Shown: positions 43,836 through 52,023 of the stretch, piece after piece
How positions within the stretch are numbered: position 1 is the stretch's first letter
Layout: each line of letters starts with the position of its first letter
Origin: Mesorhizobium sp.
Lineage (GTDB): Bacteria; Pseudomonadota; Alphaproteobacteria; Rhizobiales; Rhizobiaceae
DNA length: 64,000 bases
NCBI RefSeq assembly: GCF_023954305.1
Contig: NZ_JAMLIG010000001.1
Coordinates: 1,364,001-1,428,000, forward strand
Direction of reading: 5' to 3'
The notes under the pieces: model-generated
What the model saw: the letters and a program-made list of their open reading frames with translations, nothing else
What the model was told of the DNA's origin: nothing
Databases searched by the model: none
Made by a program: the position numbers and the translations under genes

Positions 43836-44360
43836 CTAATGCCGCTCGAACAGTATGGTCGGCGCGCCGTGATACGTGGTGCGTCCGAACTCGCGAAAGC
43901 CGTTTTTCTCGGCCACGCGAAGGGATGCCGTATTTGCCGGATCGATCAGGCAGGTCATGCGCATGCCCGGGCGGTTCGCCTCGCCCCAGGCGATGACAGC
44001 CGAAACCGTCTCGGTCGCGATACCCTTGCCGTGAACGTCCGGCACGAAGCCCCAGCCGGCCTCGAGCGTGCCTTCGAGGCTGGGCGTCAGGTCGCGCTTG
44101 AGATCATGAAAGCCGGCCTCGCCAAGAAGCCTGCCCGTCTGGCGGTCCGTCACCGCCCAGAAGCCGAAGCCTATCGCCTGCCACATGCCCATGTGCCGCA
44201 GCAGGCGCACCCAAGCCTGCTCGCGCGTCTGCGGCACGCCGCCGATGAAGCGGGTGACGACTGGATCCGCCCACAGCGCCGCATGCGCGTCGAAATCGTC
44301 GAGCCGGTAGCCACGCAGCACGAGGCGCGGCGTCTCGATGACGGGGACGGATGCGGTCAC
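43836..44360 (-). CDS. GNAT-family N-acetyltransferase (RimJ/RimL type)
   Basis: A 174-residue acetyltransferase. It begins ETPRLVLRGYRLDDFDAHAALWADP, typical of the RimJ/RimL branch, and shows the acetyl-CoA-binding region near GWGFVPDVHGKGIATETVSAVIAW (in part) and a final ANTASLRVAEKNGFREFGRT. The substrate could be a small molecule or a protein N-terminus. The start is GTG 44360, one base after the coaBC stop, so both probably share a transcript. Confidence 0.87.
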   Translation of the reverse strand: MTASVPVIETPRLVLRGYRLDDFDAHAALWADPVVTRFIGGVPQTREQAWVRLLRHMGMWQAIGFGFWAVTDRQTGRLLGEAGFHDLKRDLTPSLEGTLEAGWGFVPDVHGKGIATETVSAVIAWGEANRPGMRMTCLIDPANTASLRVAEKNGFREFGRTTYHGAPTILFERH

Positions 44361-44361
44361 G

Positions 44362-45600
44362 TTACACCGTGATCGTCTGAACGCGCGCGGCCACGAGCCT
44401 TGCCAGCCGCTCGGCCACCTCGTCCTTCGTCATCTCGGGCCACTCCTCGACACCGTCGCGGGAGACGATCTTCACGCGATTGCGGTCGCCACCCATGACG
44501 CCGCGCGCGTTGACGCCGCTGTCGTGCGAGACGTCGTTGGCGACGATGAAGTCTGCGCCCTTCTTCTTCAGCTTGGCGGCCGCGTTATCGAGCAGGTTCT
44601 CCGTCTCGGCCGCGAAGCCGACGACCAGCCATGGCCGATGACGGTGGTGGCCGACGCCGGCGAGGATGTCGGGGTTTTCCACCATTTCGACGGCGGGCGG
44701 CGCTTCGCCGGCGCGCTTCTTGATCTTCTCGCCGATTTCGACCGCCGGGCGCCAGTCGGCCACCGCGGCGACGAAGATGCCGGCGTCCGCCGGAAGCTGC
44801 GCCTCCACCGCCGCCTGCATCTGGCGCGCGGTCTCGACATGGATGACGGTCACGCCTGCCGGATCGGCCAGCGAGACCGGGCCGCTCACCAGGTGCACGT
44901 CAGCGCCGAGCTTCGCGAGTGCCGCCGCGATCGCATGGCCCTGTTTGCCGGACGAACGGTTGGCGATGTAGCGGATCGGATCCAGCGGCTCGTGGGTCGG
45001 TCCCGAGGTGACGACGATGCGGCGGCCGGCAAGCGGGCCGGCAAGCGGAGCCAACAGGTGCGTCACGGCATCGGCAATCTCCACAGGCTCCGACATGCGG
45101 CCTTCGCCCGCCTCGCCGCTCTCGGCCATCTCGCCCCGGTTCGGCCCGACGAAGCGCACGCCGTCCTTTGCCAGCGTCGCGCGGTTGCGCTGAGTCGCCC
45201 TATGCGACCACATCTTCGGATTCATCGCCGGCGCCATGAGCACAGGCTTGTCGGTCGCCAGAAGCACGGCCGAGGCAAGGTCGTTGGCCAGCCCGTTCGC
45301 AAGTTTCGCCATCAGGTCGGCCGTAGCCGGCGCCACCACGATCGCGTCGCACTCGCGCGCCAGCCTGATATGGCCGACATCCTGCTCGTCCTGCCGGTCG
45401 AAGAGATCGGTGAAGACATGATCGGCCGACAGCGCGCCGGCGGCGAGCGGCGTCACGAAATGCTGCGCCGCCACGGTCAGCACACAGCGCACCTTCGCCC
45501 CGCGCTCGCGCAGCCGGCGGATGAGATCGAGCGACTTGTAGGCCGCAATGCCGCCGCCGATGATGAGCAGGATACGCTTGTCGGAGAGGGTGTGTGTCAT
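44362..45600 (-). CDS. coaBC: Bifunctional phosphopantothenoylcysteine decarboxylase/phosphopantothenate-cysteine ligase
   Basis: A 412-residue enzyme for two steps of coenzyme A synthesis. The N-terminal CoaC flavoprotein half (about residues 1-185) begins LLIIGGGIAAYKSLDLIRRL and has LMAPAMNPKMW. The CoaB half (about 190-400) has the CTP-binding VTSGPTHEPLDPIRYIANRSSGKQG (in part). ATG 45600 begins nine bases after a vapC stop. In many Rhizobiales it directly follows ubiB; here a toxin-antitoxin set intervenes. It is followed at once by a GNAT gene. Confidence 0.95.
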   Translation of the reverse strand: MTHTLSDKRILLIIGGGIAAYKSLDLIRRLRERGAKVRCVLTVAAQHFVTPLAAGALSADHVFTDLFDRQDEQDVGHIRLARECDAIVVAPATADLMAKLANGLANDLASAVLLATDKPVLMAPAMNPKMWSHRATQRNRATLAKDGVRFVGPNRGEMAESGEAGEGRMSEPVEIADAVTHLLAPLAGPLAGRRIVVTSGPTHEPLDPIRYIANRSSGKQGHAIAAALAKLGADVHLVSGPVSLADPAGVTVIHVETARQMQAAVEAQLPADAGIFVAAVADWRPAVEIGEKIKKRAGEAPPAVEMVENPDILAGVGHHRHRPWLVVGFAAETENLLDNAAAKLKKKGADFIVANDVSHDSGVNARGVMGGDRNRVKIVSRDGVEEWPEMTKDEVAERLARLVAARVQTITV

Positions 45601-45609
45601 TCTCGAGCC

Positions 45610-46020
45610 TCAACCCGCCTTGAGGGCCGGTTCGATGTCGGTATGGCGGAAATCGTCGCCCTTGAACAGCAGCGGCAGATTGCGCGACTTGGCCAAGGCA
45701 TAGGAGAAGCAATCGCCGAGATTGAGTCCGGCGGGATGTCCCGTCCCACGTCCGTAGCGGACATAGGCGGCCCGCGCTACCGAGAGCTGTCGCGCGTCGA
45801 AGGCAACGATCTCTGGTTCAATCAACTCCAGAATCCGCTCCAGCCGCGCCACGCCATCGACGAACTTGCGGCGCACGACAACGGAAAAGACCTCATGGAC
45901 GGTCGCGGCACTGATGCAGCTGGCGAGATTGAGGTCCAGAAAACGATTGAAGCTGTCGGCTTCGGGTTCGACCACAAGAATCGCGATCAGGGCCGAGCTG
46001 TCGATTACGAAGCCGTTCAA
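45610..46020 (-). CDS. vapC: VapC-type PIN-domain toxin
   Basis: A 136-residue PIN ribonuclease. Acidic residues are visible at Asp7 (FVIDSSA), Glu43 (TVHEVFSV), Asp103 region (LNLGDCFSYALA) and FKGDDF. It shares the LNLGDCF-YAL and LLFKGDDFR segments with the VapC at 607, so the two belong to one subfamily, but they differ elsewhere. Its start overlaps the stop of the antitoxin gene (ATGA), and it ends nine bases before coaBC. Confidence 0.9.
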   Translation of the reverse strand: MNGFVIDSSALIAILVVEPEADSFNRFLDLNLASCISAATVHEVFSVVVRRKFVDGVARLERILELIEPEIVAFDARQLSVARAAYVRYGRGTGHPAGLNLGDCFSYALAKSRNLPLLFKGDDFRHTDIEPALKAG

Positions 46021-46256
46021 AGCAGACCTTCATCCCAAAGGGCATCGGTGAACTTCTTCTGGTCAAACGGCTCGTCGGGTTTCACACCAAGTCGAGTCAG
46101 TTCATCGAAGATGGAGCCGTTTCTGCGCCGCGGCATGACACCTTGGCGAAGCATTTGGCGTACCACTTTCTCCATCGCGAGGCCTCGGGTGGCAGCCTGC
46201 TCGCGCAAGCGCTGCTTCAAGCTTTCATCCAGGTCCCGGATCGTCAATGTGCCCAT
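46017..46256 (-). CDS. vapB: VapB/FitA-type antitoxin
   Basis: A 79-residue antitoxin. Residues 2-40 (GTLTIRDLDESLKQRLREQAATRGLAMEKVVRQML in part) form a ribbon-helix-helix of the FitA class. The C-terminal half (DEPFDQKKFTDALWDEGLL) is the acidic and aromatic toxin-binding tail. ATG 46256 is preferred to a reading from 46307, which would overlap the upstream antitoxin gene. It overlaps vapC by four bases and lies 14 bases after another antitoxin gene. Confidence 0.88.
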   Translation of the reverse strand: MGTLTIRDLDESLKQRLREQAATRGLAMEKVVRQMLRQGVMPRRRNGSIFDELTRLGVKPDEPFDQKKFTDALWDEGLL

Positions 46257-46270
46257 CGTCTTTGCTCCCG

Positions 46271-46471
46271 TCAGGAGTCGCGTTTGTCGTTGTCGGGTGG
46301 AAACCACGGGACGATGCCGCGCGCGTCGAAACCTTCAGTGGTAGGCAAACCGAGAGACGCGGCGAGGACATCGCGCGCTTCCTGCTCCATCGACACGCCG
46401 CGTGCCGCGCCGCGCTCGCGCAGGCGCTGCATGACATCATCTTCTACGTTGCGAACGGTGAGCCGCGCCAT
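46271..46471 (-). CDS. FitA-like antitoxin, without its own toxin gene
   Basis: A 66-residue ribbon-helix-helix protein: MARLTVRNVEDDVMQRLRERG, then AARGVSMEQEARDVLAASLG. It matches the FitA/Arc-type antitoxin pattern, including the MEQEAR helix, and ends in a short Pro/Asp-rich tail. GGAGA precedes ATG 46471. No toxin gene follows; the next gene is a second antitoxin paired with vapC. It may be a leftover of an earlier fitAB module or an additional regulator of the pair. A palindrome and direct repeats lie upstream. Confidence 0.82.
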   Translation of the reverse strand: MARLTVRNVEDDVMQRLRERGAARGVSMEQEARDVLAASLGLPTTEGFDARGIVPWFPPDNDKRDS

Positions 46472-46507
46472 GGATGTCTCCTTGACTTCATATATGGCTT
46501 ACGCGTC

Positions 46508-46534
46508 ATGACTGCAATGACTGCAATGCAGTCA
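46508..46534. promoter_or_regulatory. Direct repeats and palindrome upstream of the antitoxin genes
   Basis: ATGACTGCA occurs twice in tandem (46508-46516 and 46517-46525), and TGACTGCA-A-TGCAGTCA (46518-46534) is a perfect 17-base palindrome. It lies between ubiB and the FitA-like antitoxin gene, about 37 bases from the antitoxin start on the minus strand. A ribbon-helix-helix repressor site is likely, so the toxin-antitoxin set and coaBC may have a promoter here. Confidence 0.6.
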
Positions 46535-46540
46535 ATGCTG

Positions 46541-48115
46541 TCACGTCACCTGCCACGCAATCCACAGCAGCGCCAGCGCGCCGACCCACATGGCGACGCG
46601 GCCCCAGCGGGTTCCGCGCGCCTCGGCCCTGCCGATCTGGCGCGCCGTCTCCTCGTCGAAGCGCAGGCCGTGTTCGGCCATCAGGTCGATCTCGCGCGTC
46701 AGGCGTTCGGTGCGCTCGGCGAGCTCCGGCGCCTGGCGGGCGAGCGCCACGAGCGCGCTCAGCCCGTCGCGCGCATCGATCATCAGGCCCTTCGGCCCAA
46801 GATTGTCGCGGATCCAGCCTCCCACCACCGGCTCCGCCGTCTTCCACATGTTGAAGGCGGGATTGAGCGTGCGGGCGACGCCTTCGACGACGACCATCGT
46901 CTTCTGCAGCATGACCAGTTCCGGCCGTGCCTCCATGTCGAACAGTTCGGTGACCTCGAACAGCAGCGTCAGAAGCTTCGCCATCGAGATCGTCTCGGCC
47001 GGCTGGCCGTGGATCGGCTCGCCGATGGCGCGGATCGCCTGCGCGAAGGAGGCGGGGTCGTGGCGGCGCGGCACGTAGCCTGCCTCGAAATGCACGTCGG
47101 CGACGCGGCGGTAGTCGCGCACGATGAAGCCGTAGAGGATTTCGGCGAGGAAGCGGCGCTCCTTCTTGCCGAGCCGGCCGGTGATGCCGAAATCGACCGC
47201 GACGATCGTCCCGTCCGCCTCGACGAAGAGATTGCCCGGATGCATGTCGGCGTGGAAGAAGCCGTCCCTCAGCGTATGGCGCAGGAAGGACTGGATGAGC
47301 GTCGCGGCAAGCGCGTCGAGGTCGTGGCCGGCCGCGCGCAGGCCCTCGATGTCCGACATCTTCACACCGTCGATCCATTCGAGCGTCAGCACGTCGCGGC
47401 CGGTACGTTCCCAGTCGACGGCGGGGACACGGAAGCCCGGATCGTCCGCCGTGTTCTCGCCGATCTCCGACAGGGCGGCCGCCTCCAGGCGCAGATCCAT
47501 CTCGATCTTGGTGGTCTGCTCGAGGATCCGGGTCACCTGGACCGGACGGAGCCGGCGCGTCGCCGGGACGAACCGCTCCATCTGCCGGGCGGCGAGGAAA
47601 TAGCTCTCGAGGTCCTGGAAGAAGCGGCGGCGCACGCCCGGCCGGATGACCTTGACCGCAACCTTGCGTGTCACGCCGTCCTTCAGCACTTCCGCCGGAT
47701 GAACCTGGGCGATCGAGGCCGCGGCGACCGGCTCGCCGAGCGACACGTAGAGATCGTCGAGCGGGCGACCGAGCGATTCCTCGATCGCGGCGACCGACGC
47801 CTCGCGCGGGAAGGTCTCCATCTGGTCCTGTAGTCTGGCGAGATCGTTGGCGATCTCGGTGCCGACCACGTCCGGCCGGGTGGCGAGGAACTGGCCGAGC
47901 TTGACGTAGGACGGACCGAGCCGGGTGACGGCCTTCGAGAACCGTTCGCTCCGGTCGAGGCGGGAGGAACGCCGCCGCGAGAACAGCCGGCCCAGCCGCC
48001 AGCCGAATTTCGGAAGACCCCATAGCTGATCGCCGGGCAAGGCGGCGACGACGCCTTCGCGGACCATGATCCAGCCCGCGCGCGCCAGTCGGAAGTAAGC
48101 GCCCAATGTGCTCAT
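46541..48115 (-). CDS. ubiB: UbiB, ubiquinone biosynthesis regulatory kinase-like protein
   Basis: A 524-residue ABC1/ADCK-family atypical kinase-like protein needed for ubiquinone synthesis. Family features are the KxGQ motif (YVKLGQFLATRPD, about residues 85-97), the Ala-rich loop AAASIAQVH, invariant Lys in KVAVKVIRPG, DMHPGN and VDFG metal-binding motifs, and a C-terminal membrane helix (WVGALALLWIAWQV). ATG 48115 gives the usual start (STLGAYFRLARAGWIM). It follows ubiE by seven bases. Confidence 0.95.
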   Translation of the reverse strand: MSTLGAYFRLARAGWIMVREGVVAALPGDQLWGLPKFGWRLGRLFSRRRSSRLDRSERFSKAVTRLGPSYVKLGQFLATRPDVVGTEIANDLARLQDQMETFPREASVAAIEESLGRPLDDLYVSLGEPVAAASIAQVHPAEVLKDGVTRKVAVKVIRPGVRRRFFQDLESYFLAARQMERFVPATRRLRPVQVTRILEQTTKIEMDLRLEAAALSEIGENTADDPGFRVPAVDWERTGRDVLTLEWIDGVKMSDIEGLRAAGHDLDALAATLIQSFLRHTLRDGFFHADMHPGNLFVEADGTIVAVDFGITGRLGKKERRFLAEILYGFIVRDYRRVADVHFEAGYVPRRHDPASFAQAIRAIGEPIHGQPAETISMAKLLTLLFEVTELFDMEARPELVMLQKTMVVVEGVARTLNPAFNMWKTAEPVVGGWIRDNLGPKGLMIDARDGLSALVALARQAPELAERTERLTREIDLMAEHGLRFDEETARQIGRAEARGTRWGRVAMWVGALALLWIAWQVT

Positions 48116-48122
48116 GGAGGGG

Positions 48123-48899
48123 TCAGATCTTCCAGGCCGAATGGAGCGCCGCGATGCCTCCGGAGAAATCGCGCCAGGTCGCACGCGACAGGCCGGCGGC
48201 GGTGATCATCGCCGCGAAATCGCGCTGGTTGGGGAACTTGCGGATCGACTCGACGAGATAGCGGTAGGGCTCGCCGTCGCCGGTCACCATCTGGCCGATG
48301 CGCGGAATGGCGTTGAACGACCAGGCGTCGTAGACGCGGTCGAGCAGCGGCATGTCGACCTCGGAGAATTCCAGACATAGGAAGCGGCCGCCGGGCTTCA
48401 GCACGCGGGCCGCCTCCGCGAGCGCGACCTCGATGCGCGGCACGTTACGGATGCCGAAGGCGATCGTATAGGCGTCGAACGTGCCGTCGGCGAACGGCAG
48501 TTCCTCGGCATTGGCCTCGATGAAGTCGACATTGCCGGCGATGCCGCGCTTTTCCGCCCGCTCTCGCCCGACCGAGAGCATCGAGCCGTTGATGTCGAGC
48601 ACGGTGACATGGGCGTTGCGCTGAGAGGCCTCGACGATGCGAAAGGCGATGTCGCCAGTGCCGCCCGCCACGTCCAGCGAGCGCCAGTCGCCGCGCTTCG
48701 GCGGGTTAAGCCAGGTCACCATCGCGTCTTTCCAGACGCGGTGCATGCCGGCCGACATCAGGTCGTTCATCAGGTCGTAGCGGTTGGCGACCTTGTGGAA
48801 GACGTCGTTGACGAGGCCCTGCTTTTCGCCGGGCGCGACATTGCGGAAACCGTAGGAGGTTTCCATGCCGCCGCCGGCCGTGGTGCGCTGTTCTGACAT
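48123..48899 (-). CDS. ubiE: UbiE, ubiquinone/menaquinone C-methyltransferase
   Basis: A 258-residue SAM-dependent methyltransferase that C-methylates the ubiquinone precursor. Motifs are YGFRNVAPGEKQGLVNDVFHKVANRYDLMND (in part), the SAM-binding LDVAGGTGDIAFR (about residues 74-86), FEADGTFDAYTIAFGIRN-like region and FLCLEFSEV. The length and ends are as in Alphaproteobacteria. ATG 48899 is the first of the ubiE-ubiB unit; it is divergent from add. Confidence 0.96.
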   Translation of the reverse strand: MSEQRTTAGGGMETSYGFRNVAPGEKQGLVNDVFHKVANRYDLMNDLMSAGMHRVWKDAMVTWLNPPKRGDWRSLDVAGGTGDIAFRIVEASQRNAHVTVLDINGSMLSVGRERAEKRGIAGNVDFIEANAEELPFADGTFDAYTIAFGIRNVPRIEVALAEAARVLKPGGRFLCLEFSEVDMPLLDRVYDAWSFNAIPRIGQMVTGDGEPYRYLVESIRKFPNQRDFAAMITAAGLSRATWRDFSGGIAALHSAWKI

Positions 48900-49032
48900 G
48901 ATTGTGTCCCGTCGAATTCGGGCCGGACCATAGCCGATGCGTTTCTGCGGCGCTATTGTCCGGGCCGCGATGAACCGCCGCGCACCGAATCATGGTCAAC
49001 GCGGCCAAGTCGCGCCGAACGGAGCATTGCCG

Positions 49033-50016
49033 ATGGTGTTGAAAGCCGAGATCCATTGCCATGTCGAGGGCGCGGCGTCTCCCGACCTGGTGATGAAGCA
49101 GGCGCGGAAATACGGCGCGGACGTCTCCGGCTTCATCAAGGACGGCTCCTTCGTCTGGCACGATTTCACCAGCTTTCTCGCCGCCTACGACGCGGCGTCC
49201 AGCCTCTTCCGCGACGAGGAGGACTATGCGCGGCTGACCGAAACCTATCTCACCAGTCTCGCACGCGAGGGCGCGATCTATTCCGAGGTCTTCACCTCGC
49301 CCGACCATGCGGTGAAATCCGGCCTTTCGCCCGCGGCCTATACCAACGCACTCGGCGAAGGCATCAGGCGGGCCAACGCCAAGACCGGCATCGAAGGGCG
49401 GATGATCGTTACGGGCGTGCGCCATTTCGGCGTCCAATCGGTCGAGGCGGCAGCGCGTTTCGCGGCCAGATGCGGCCATCCGCTCGTCAGCGGCTTCGGC
49501 ATGGCGGGGGAGGAACGCTACGGCGACGTGGAGGACTATGTCCGCGCCTTCGAGATCGCGCGGGAAGCCGGGTTGGGGATCACCGTCCATGCCGGCGAAC
49601 TTGCCGGCTGGGAGAGCGTGCGCGACGCACTCGACCACATCCGCCCCTCCCGCATCGGCCATGGCGTGCGCGCCATCGAGAACCCGGACCTCGTCAAGCG
49701 CATCGCCGACGAAGGTGTGGTGCTGGAGGTCTGCCCGGTGTCGAACGTCGAGCTGAAGGTCTTCCCTTCCTACGCCGACCATCCCTTCCCGAAGCTGCGG
49801 GCCGCAGGCTGCAAGGTGACGCTGTCCTCCGACGACCCGCCCTATTTCTGGACCAGCATCGGCAAGGAATATGCAGTCGCCAAGGAGCATTTCGGCCTGA
49901 CGGACCGGGATCTCACCGCTGTGACGCGCACCGCGATCGAAGCCGCCTTTCTCGACAGGAAGACGAAGACCGCGTTGCTGGCGAAACTCAAGGAGCCTGT
50001 GCGGGCGGGACGGTGA
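49033..50016 (+). CDS. add: Adenosine deaminase
   Basis: A 327-residue zinc enzyme converting adenosine (or adenine in some relatives) to inosine and ammonia. Zinc ligands and catalytic residues are visible: KAEIHCHVEGA (HxH near residue 7), VHAGE (about 210), SRIGHG (about 231) and SSDDPP (about 288). ATG 49033 has GGAG and gives the family start; upstream in-frame codons are leader. It begins the nucleoside-related part of the window and is followed by a large repeat region before upp. Confidence 0.92.
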   Translation: MVLKAEIHCHVEGAASPDLVMKQARKYGADVSGFIKDGSFVWHDFTSFLAAYDAASSLFRDEEDYARLTETYLTSLAREGAIYSEVFTSPDHAVKSGLSPAAYTNALGEGIRRANAKTGIEGRMIVTGVRHFGVQSVEAAARFAARCGHPLVSGFGMAGEERYGDVEDYVRAFEIAREAGLGITVHAGELAGWESVRDALDHIRPSRIGHGVRAIENPDLVKRIADEGVVLEVCPVSNVELKVFPSYADHPFPKLRAAGCKVTLSSDDPPYFWTSIGKEYAVAKEHFGLTDRDLTAVTRTAIEAAFLDRKTKTALLAKLKEPVRAGR

Positions 50017-50062
50017 ACGCGTCGGCGACCGACTAATCTACAGACTTATCGCAAGCGGCATT

Positions 50063-50476
50063 CACCCCCACCCCTAACCCCTTCCCACAAGGGGGAGGGG
50101 AACCTGGTGAAATTCCCGCAACTGCCTTGAAAGCAGTCGACGATGACTGCGGCAGCCCCGACATCGTCCCCCTCCCCCTTGTGGGGAGGGGCTAGACCGT
50201 TTCATGGCTAGATGGAATCGCTCTGCCGGCGGGCATTTGGCTCAAGGTCGAGGGTTCCGGCGACGGTCGTATCGGGATACGGCCGAGCCGGAACCCGAAG
50301 GATTTGGGCCAAATGCACCCGGCCCGAAGGGTTTCCCGCTGGCGGGCGCCCGCGGCGTCAGCCCGCTCGGCCGTATCCCGATACGGCCTTCGCAGCCTTT
50401 CTGGCGGATCGCCTCGCCATCGGGGAAACAGAGCTGTTTCCATCTAACCATGAAACGGTCTAGGGGTGGGGGTAAG
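50063..50476. repeat. Palindromic intergenic element B, interrupted by a nested element
   Basis: The C-rich arm 50063-50100 matches the reverse complement of 50169-50195 joined to 50464-50476 with two mismatches over the shared 36 bases. The right arm is split at CTAG by a 268-base insert (50196-50463). Removing the insert restores a continuous palindrome with the same style as the elements at 27421, 53342 and 58150. The whole fills most of the 571-base add-upp gap. No gene is seen in the gap. Confidence 0.85.
50192..50463. mobile_element. MITE-like element with terminal inverted repeats, flanked by CTAG
   Basis: The ends, CTAGACCGTTTCATGG (50192-50207) and its exact complement (50448-50463), extend to about 24 bases with one mismatch (TAGATGG/CCATCTA inside). 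Between them lie further inverted repeats: a 20-base perfect pair (50269-50288 and 50365-50384) and a 9-base pair (50233-50241 and 50308-50316). No transposase is encoded. CTAG appears once at each border, either as part of the ends or as a duplicated target. It sits within one arm of element B. Confidence 0.75.
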
Positions 50477-50587
50477 ACGTCCCCTGCGATTGCCCGACAA
50501 ATCTGTGACTGACCCTTCGCCGGCTGTTTCGCCGGTGCGAGCGCTTGGCTAAAGTCGCGCTGTCCCGTCCCGTCAGGAGTTGCCCGA

Positions 50588-51214
50588 ATGAGCGTCACCG
50601 TCGTCAACCACCCGCTCGTTCAGCACAAGCTTACGATCATGCGCAACAAGGAGACCTCGACGGCCGGGTTCCGGCGGCTGCTGCGCGAGATCTCGCTGCT
50701 GCTCGGCTACGAGGTCACCCGCGACCTCGAACTGACCACGACGCGCATCGAAACGCCGCTTCAGCCCATGGACGCGCCGATCCTGGAAGGCAAGAAGCTG
50801 GTCTTCGCCTCGGTGCTGCGCGCCGGCAACGGCCTGCTGGAAGGTCTTCTCGACCTGGTGCCGGCCGCGCGCGTCGCCCATGTCGGCCTCTACCGCGACC
50901 ACGACACGCTCGAAGCGGTCGAATATTTCTTCAAGGCGCCGAGCGATCTCGGCGACCGGCTGGTGATCGTGGTCGACCCGATGCTCGCGACCGCCAATTC
51001 GGCGATTGCCGCGATCGACAAGCTGAAGGGCCGCGGCGCGACCAATCTGCGCTTCCTGTGCCTGCTGGCAGCACCCGAAGGCATCGAGCGCTTCACCAAG
51101 GCGCATCCCGACGTGCCGGTGTTCACCGCCGCGATCGACGAAAAGCTGAACGAGAAAGGCTACATCGTGCCGGGCCTCGGCGACGCCGGCGACAGGATGT
51201 ACGGCACGAAGTAG
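50588..51214 (+). CDS. upp: Uracil phosphoribosyltransferase
   Basis: A 208-residue salvage enzyme making UMP from uracil and PRPP. It begins MSVTVVNHPLVQHKLTIMRN, typical of Upp, and has the PRPP region IVVDPMLATANSA (about residues 128-141) and the uracil-binding PGLGDAGDRMYGTK end. ATG 50588 follows GGAGTTGCCCGA. It works beside adenosine deaminase and the nucleoside catabolic operon on the other strand. It is followed by a 30-base inverted repeat. Confidence 0.96.
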   Translation: MSVTVVNHPLVQHKLTIMRNKETSTAGFRRLLREISLLLGYEVTRDLELTTTRIETPLQPMDAPILEGKKLVFASVLRAGNGLLEGLLDLVPAARVAHVGLYRDHDTLEAVEYFFKAPSDLGDRLVIVVDPMLATANSAIAAIDKLKGRGATNLRFLCLLAAPEGIERFTKAHPDVPVFTAAIDEKLNEKGYIVPGLGDAGDRMYGTK

Positions 51215-51272
51215 GCGCTGCGACGTTTGACGCGCTGACGCGAACCCCACGCGCGCCGGCAAAGAACGAAGC

Positions 51273-51381
51273 GCCGTCATTCTCGGGCTTGTCCCGAGAA
51301 TCGACCGGCGGTCGGGATTGTCGTCCTTCATCCTTCCCACAAAAGCTGGCAGATTCTCGGGACAAGCCCGAGAATGACGGC
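51273..51381. repeat. Perfect 30-bp inverted repeat between upp and the protease gene
   Basis: The arm 51273-51302 and its exact complement 51352-51381 are 30 bases long with a 49-base spacer. Each arm also has its own hairpin, TTCTCGGG with CCCGAGAA. It lies 58 bases after upp and can terminate transcription or stabilise RNA. Sequences of the type GTCATTCTCGGGCTTGTCCC are dispersed intergenic repeats in Rhizobiales as I recall. It is unrelated to the C-rich elements A, B, D and E. Confidence 0.9.
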
Positions 51382-51477
51382 CGCTACAGCAGCCCGCGGC
51401 AAACGACTTTCATCCCTTCCGTTAAGTCTCCGGTGACCGCGCTGGGTTAGCATCTCCCGCAAACGGGACCCCACCTG

Positions 51478-52020
51478 ATGCGCAACGTCATCCTGATCGG
51501 CGCCTTTCTCGGCCTCTCCGCCTCGGTGCCCATCCTCTACCAGGCAAGCCCGGAGACTTTTCATGGTCTCATCGCCCCCGAGCCCGAGACGGCTCCCGCG
51601 GTCGCTTCGGCGCCCGTTGCGAAGCCTGCTGCGCCTGCCACGACAGCGCATCGGAAAGTGTCAGTGCCCGCCGACAGGACGGGGCATTTCCGAACGGAGC
51701 TACGCTTCAATGGCCGCAAGATCGAGGGCCTGATCGACACCGGCGCGACCCTTGTCGCGATGAACGAGACCACCGCGCGCAAAGTCGGCGTTTCCGTGTC
51801 CCGCAGCGATTTCAAGTACGACGTCAACACCGCAAACGGCAAGGCGCGCGCCGCCGTCGTGCGGATCGAGACGATCGAGATCGGCCGCATCCGCATCGAA
51901 GACGTCGATGCCGTCGTCCTCGAGGACAAGTCGCTGCGAAACACGCTGATCGGCATGAGCCTGCTGAAGCAGCTCGCTCGCTTCGAGGTGAAGGACGAGG
52001 TCCTGGTGCTCGAGCAATAG
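51478..52020 (+). CDS. TIGR02281-family retropepsin-like aspartic protease
   Basis: A 180-residue protein with an N-terminal membrane anchor or signal (NVILIGAFLGLSASVPIL), a Pro/Ala linker (about residues 35-62) and one aspartic protease lobe. The active site is DTGA with Asp87 (GLIDTGATLVAMN). A second family segment, VDAVVLEDKSLRNTLIGMSLL, follows. Members act as homodimers in the periplasm, and their substrates are unknown. ATG 51478 comes after ACCTG, a weak site. It converges with deoA four bases away. Confidence 0.88.
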   Translation: MRNVILIGAFLGLSASVPILYQASPETFHGLIAPEPETAPAVASAPVAKPAAPATTAHRKVSVPADRTGHFRTELRFNGRKIEGLIDTGATLVAMNETTARKVGVSVSRSDFKYDVNTANGKARAAVVRIETIEIGRIRIEDVDAVVLEDKSLRNTLIGMSLLKQLARFEVKDEVLVLEQ

Positions 52021-52023
52021 GGC

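Noticed and set aside
46247..47833. A 528-codon plus-strand frame opposite ubiB
   Set aside because: UbiB motifs are complete on the minus strand and this frame has none.
50204..50512. Small proteins encoded in the 50.2-50.5 kb gap
   Set aside because: All frames there run through the MITE-like palindromes and give matching frames on both strands, as palindromes do.
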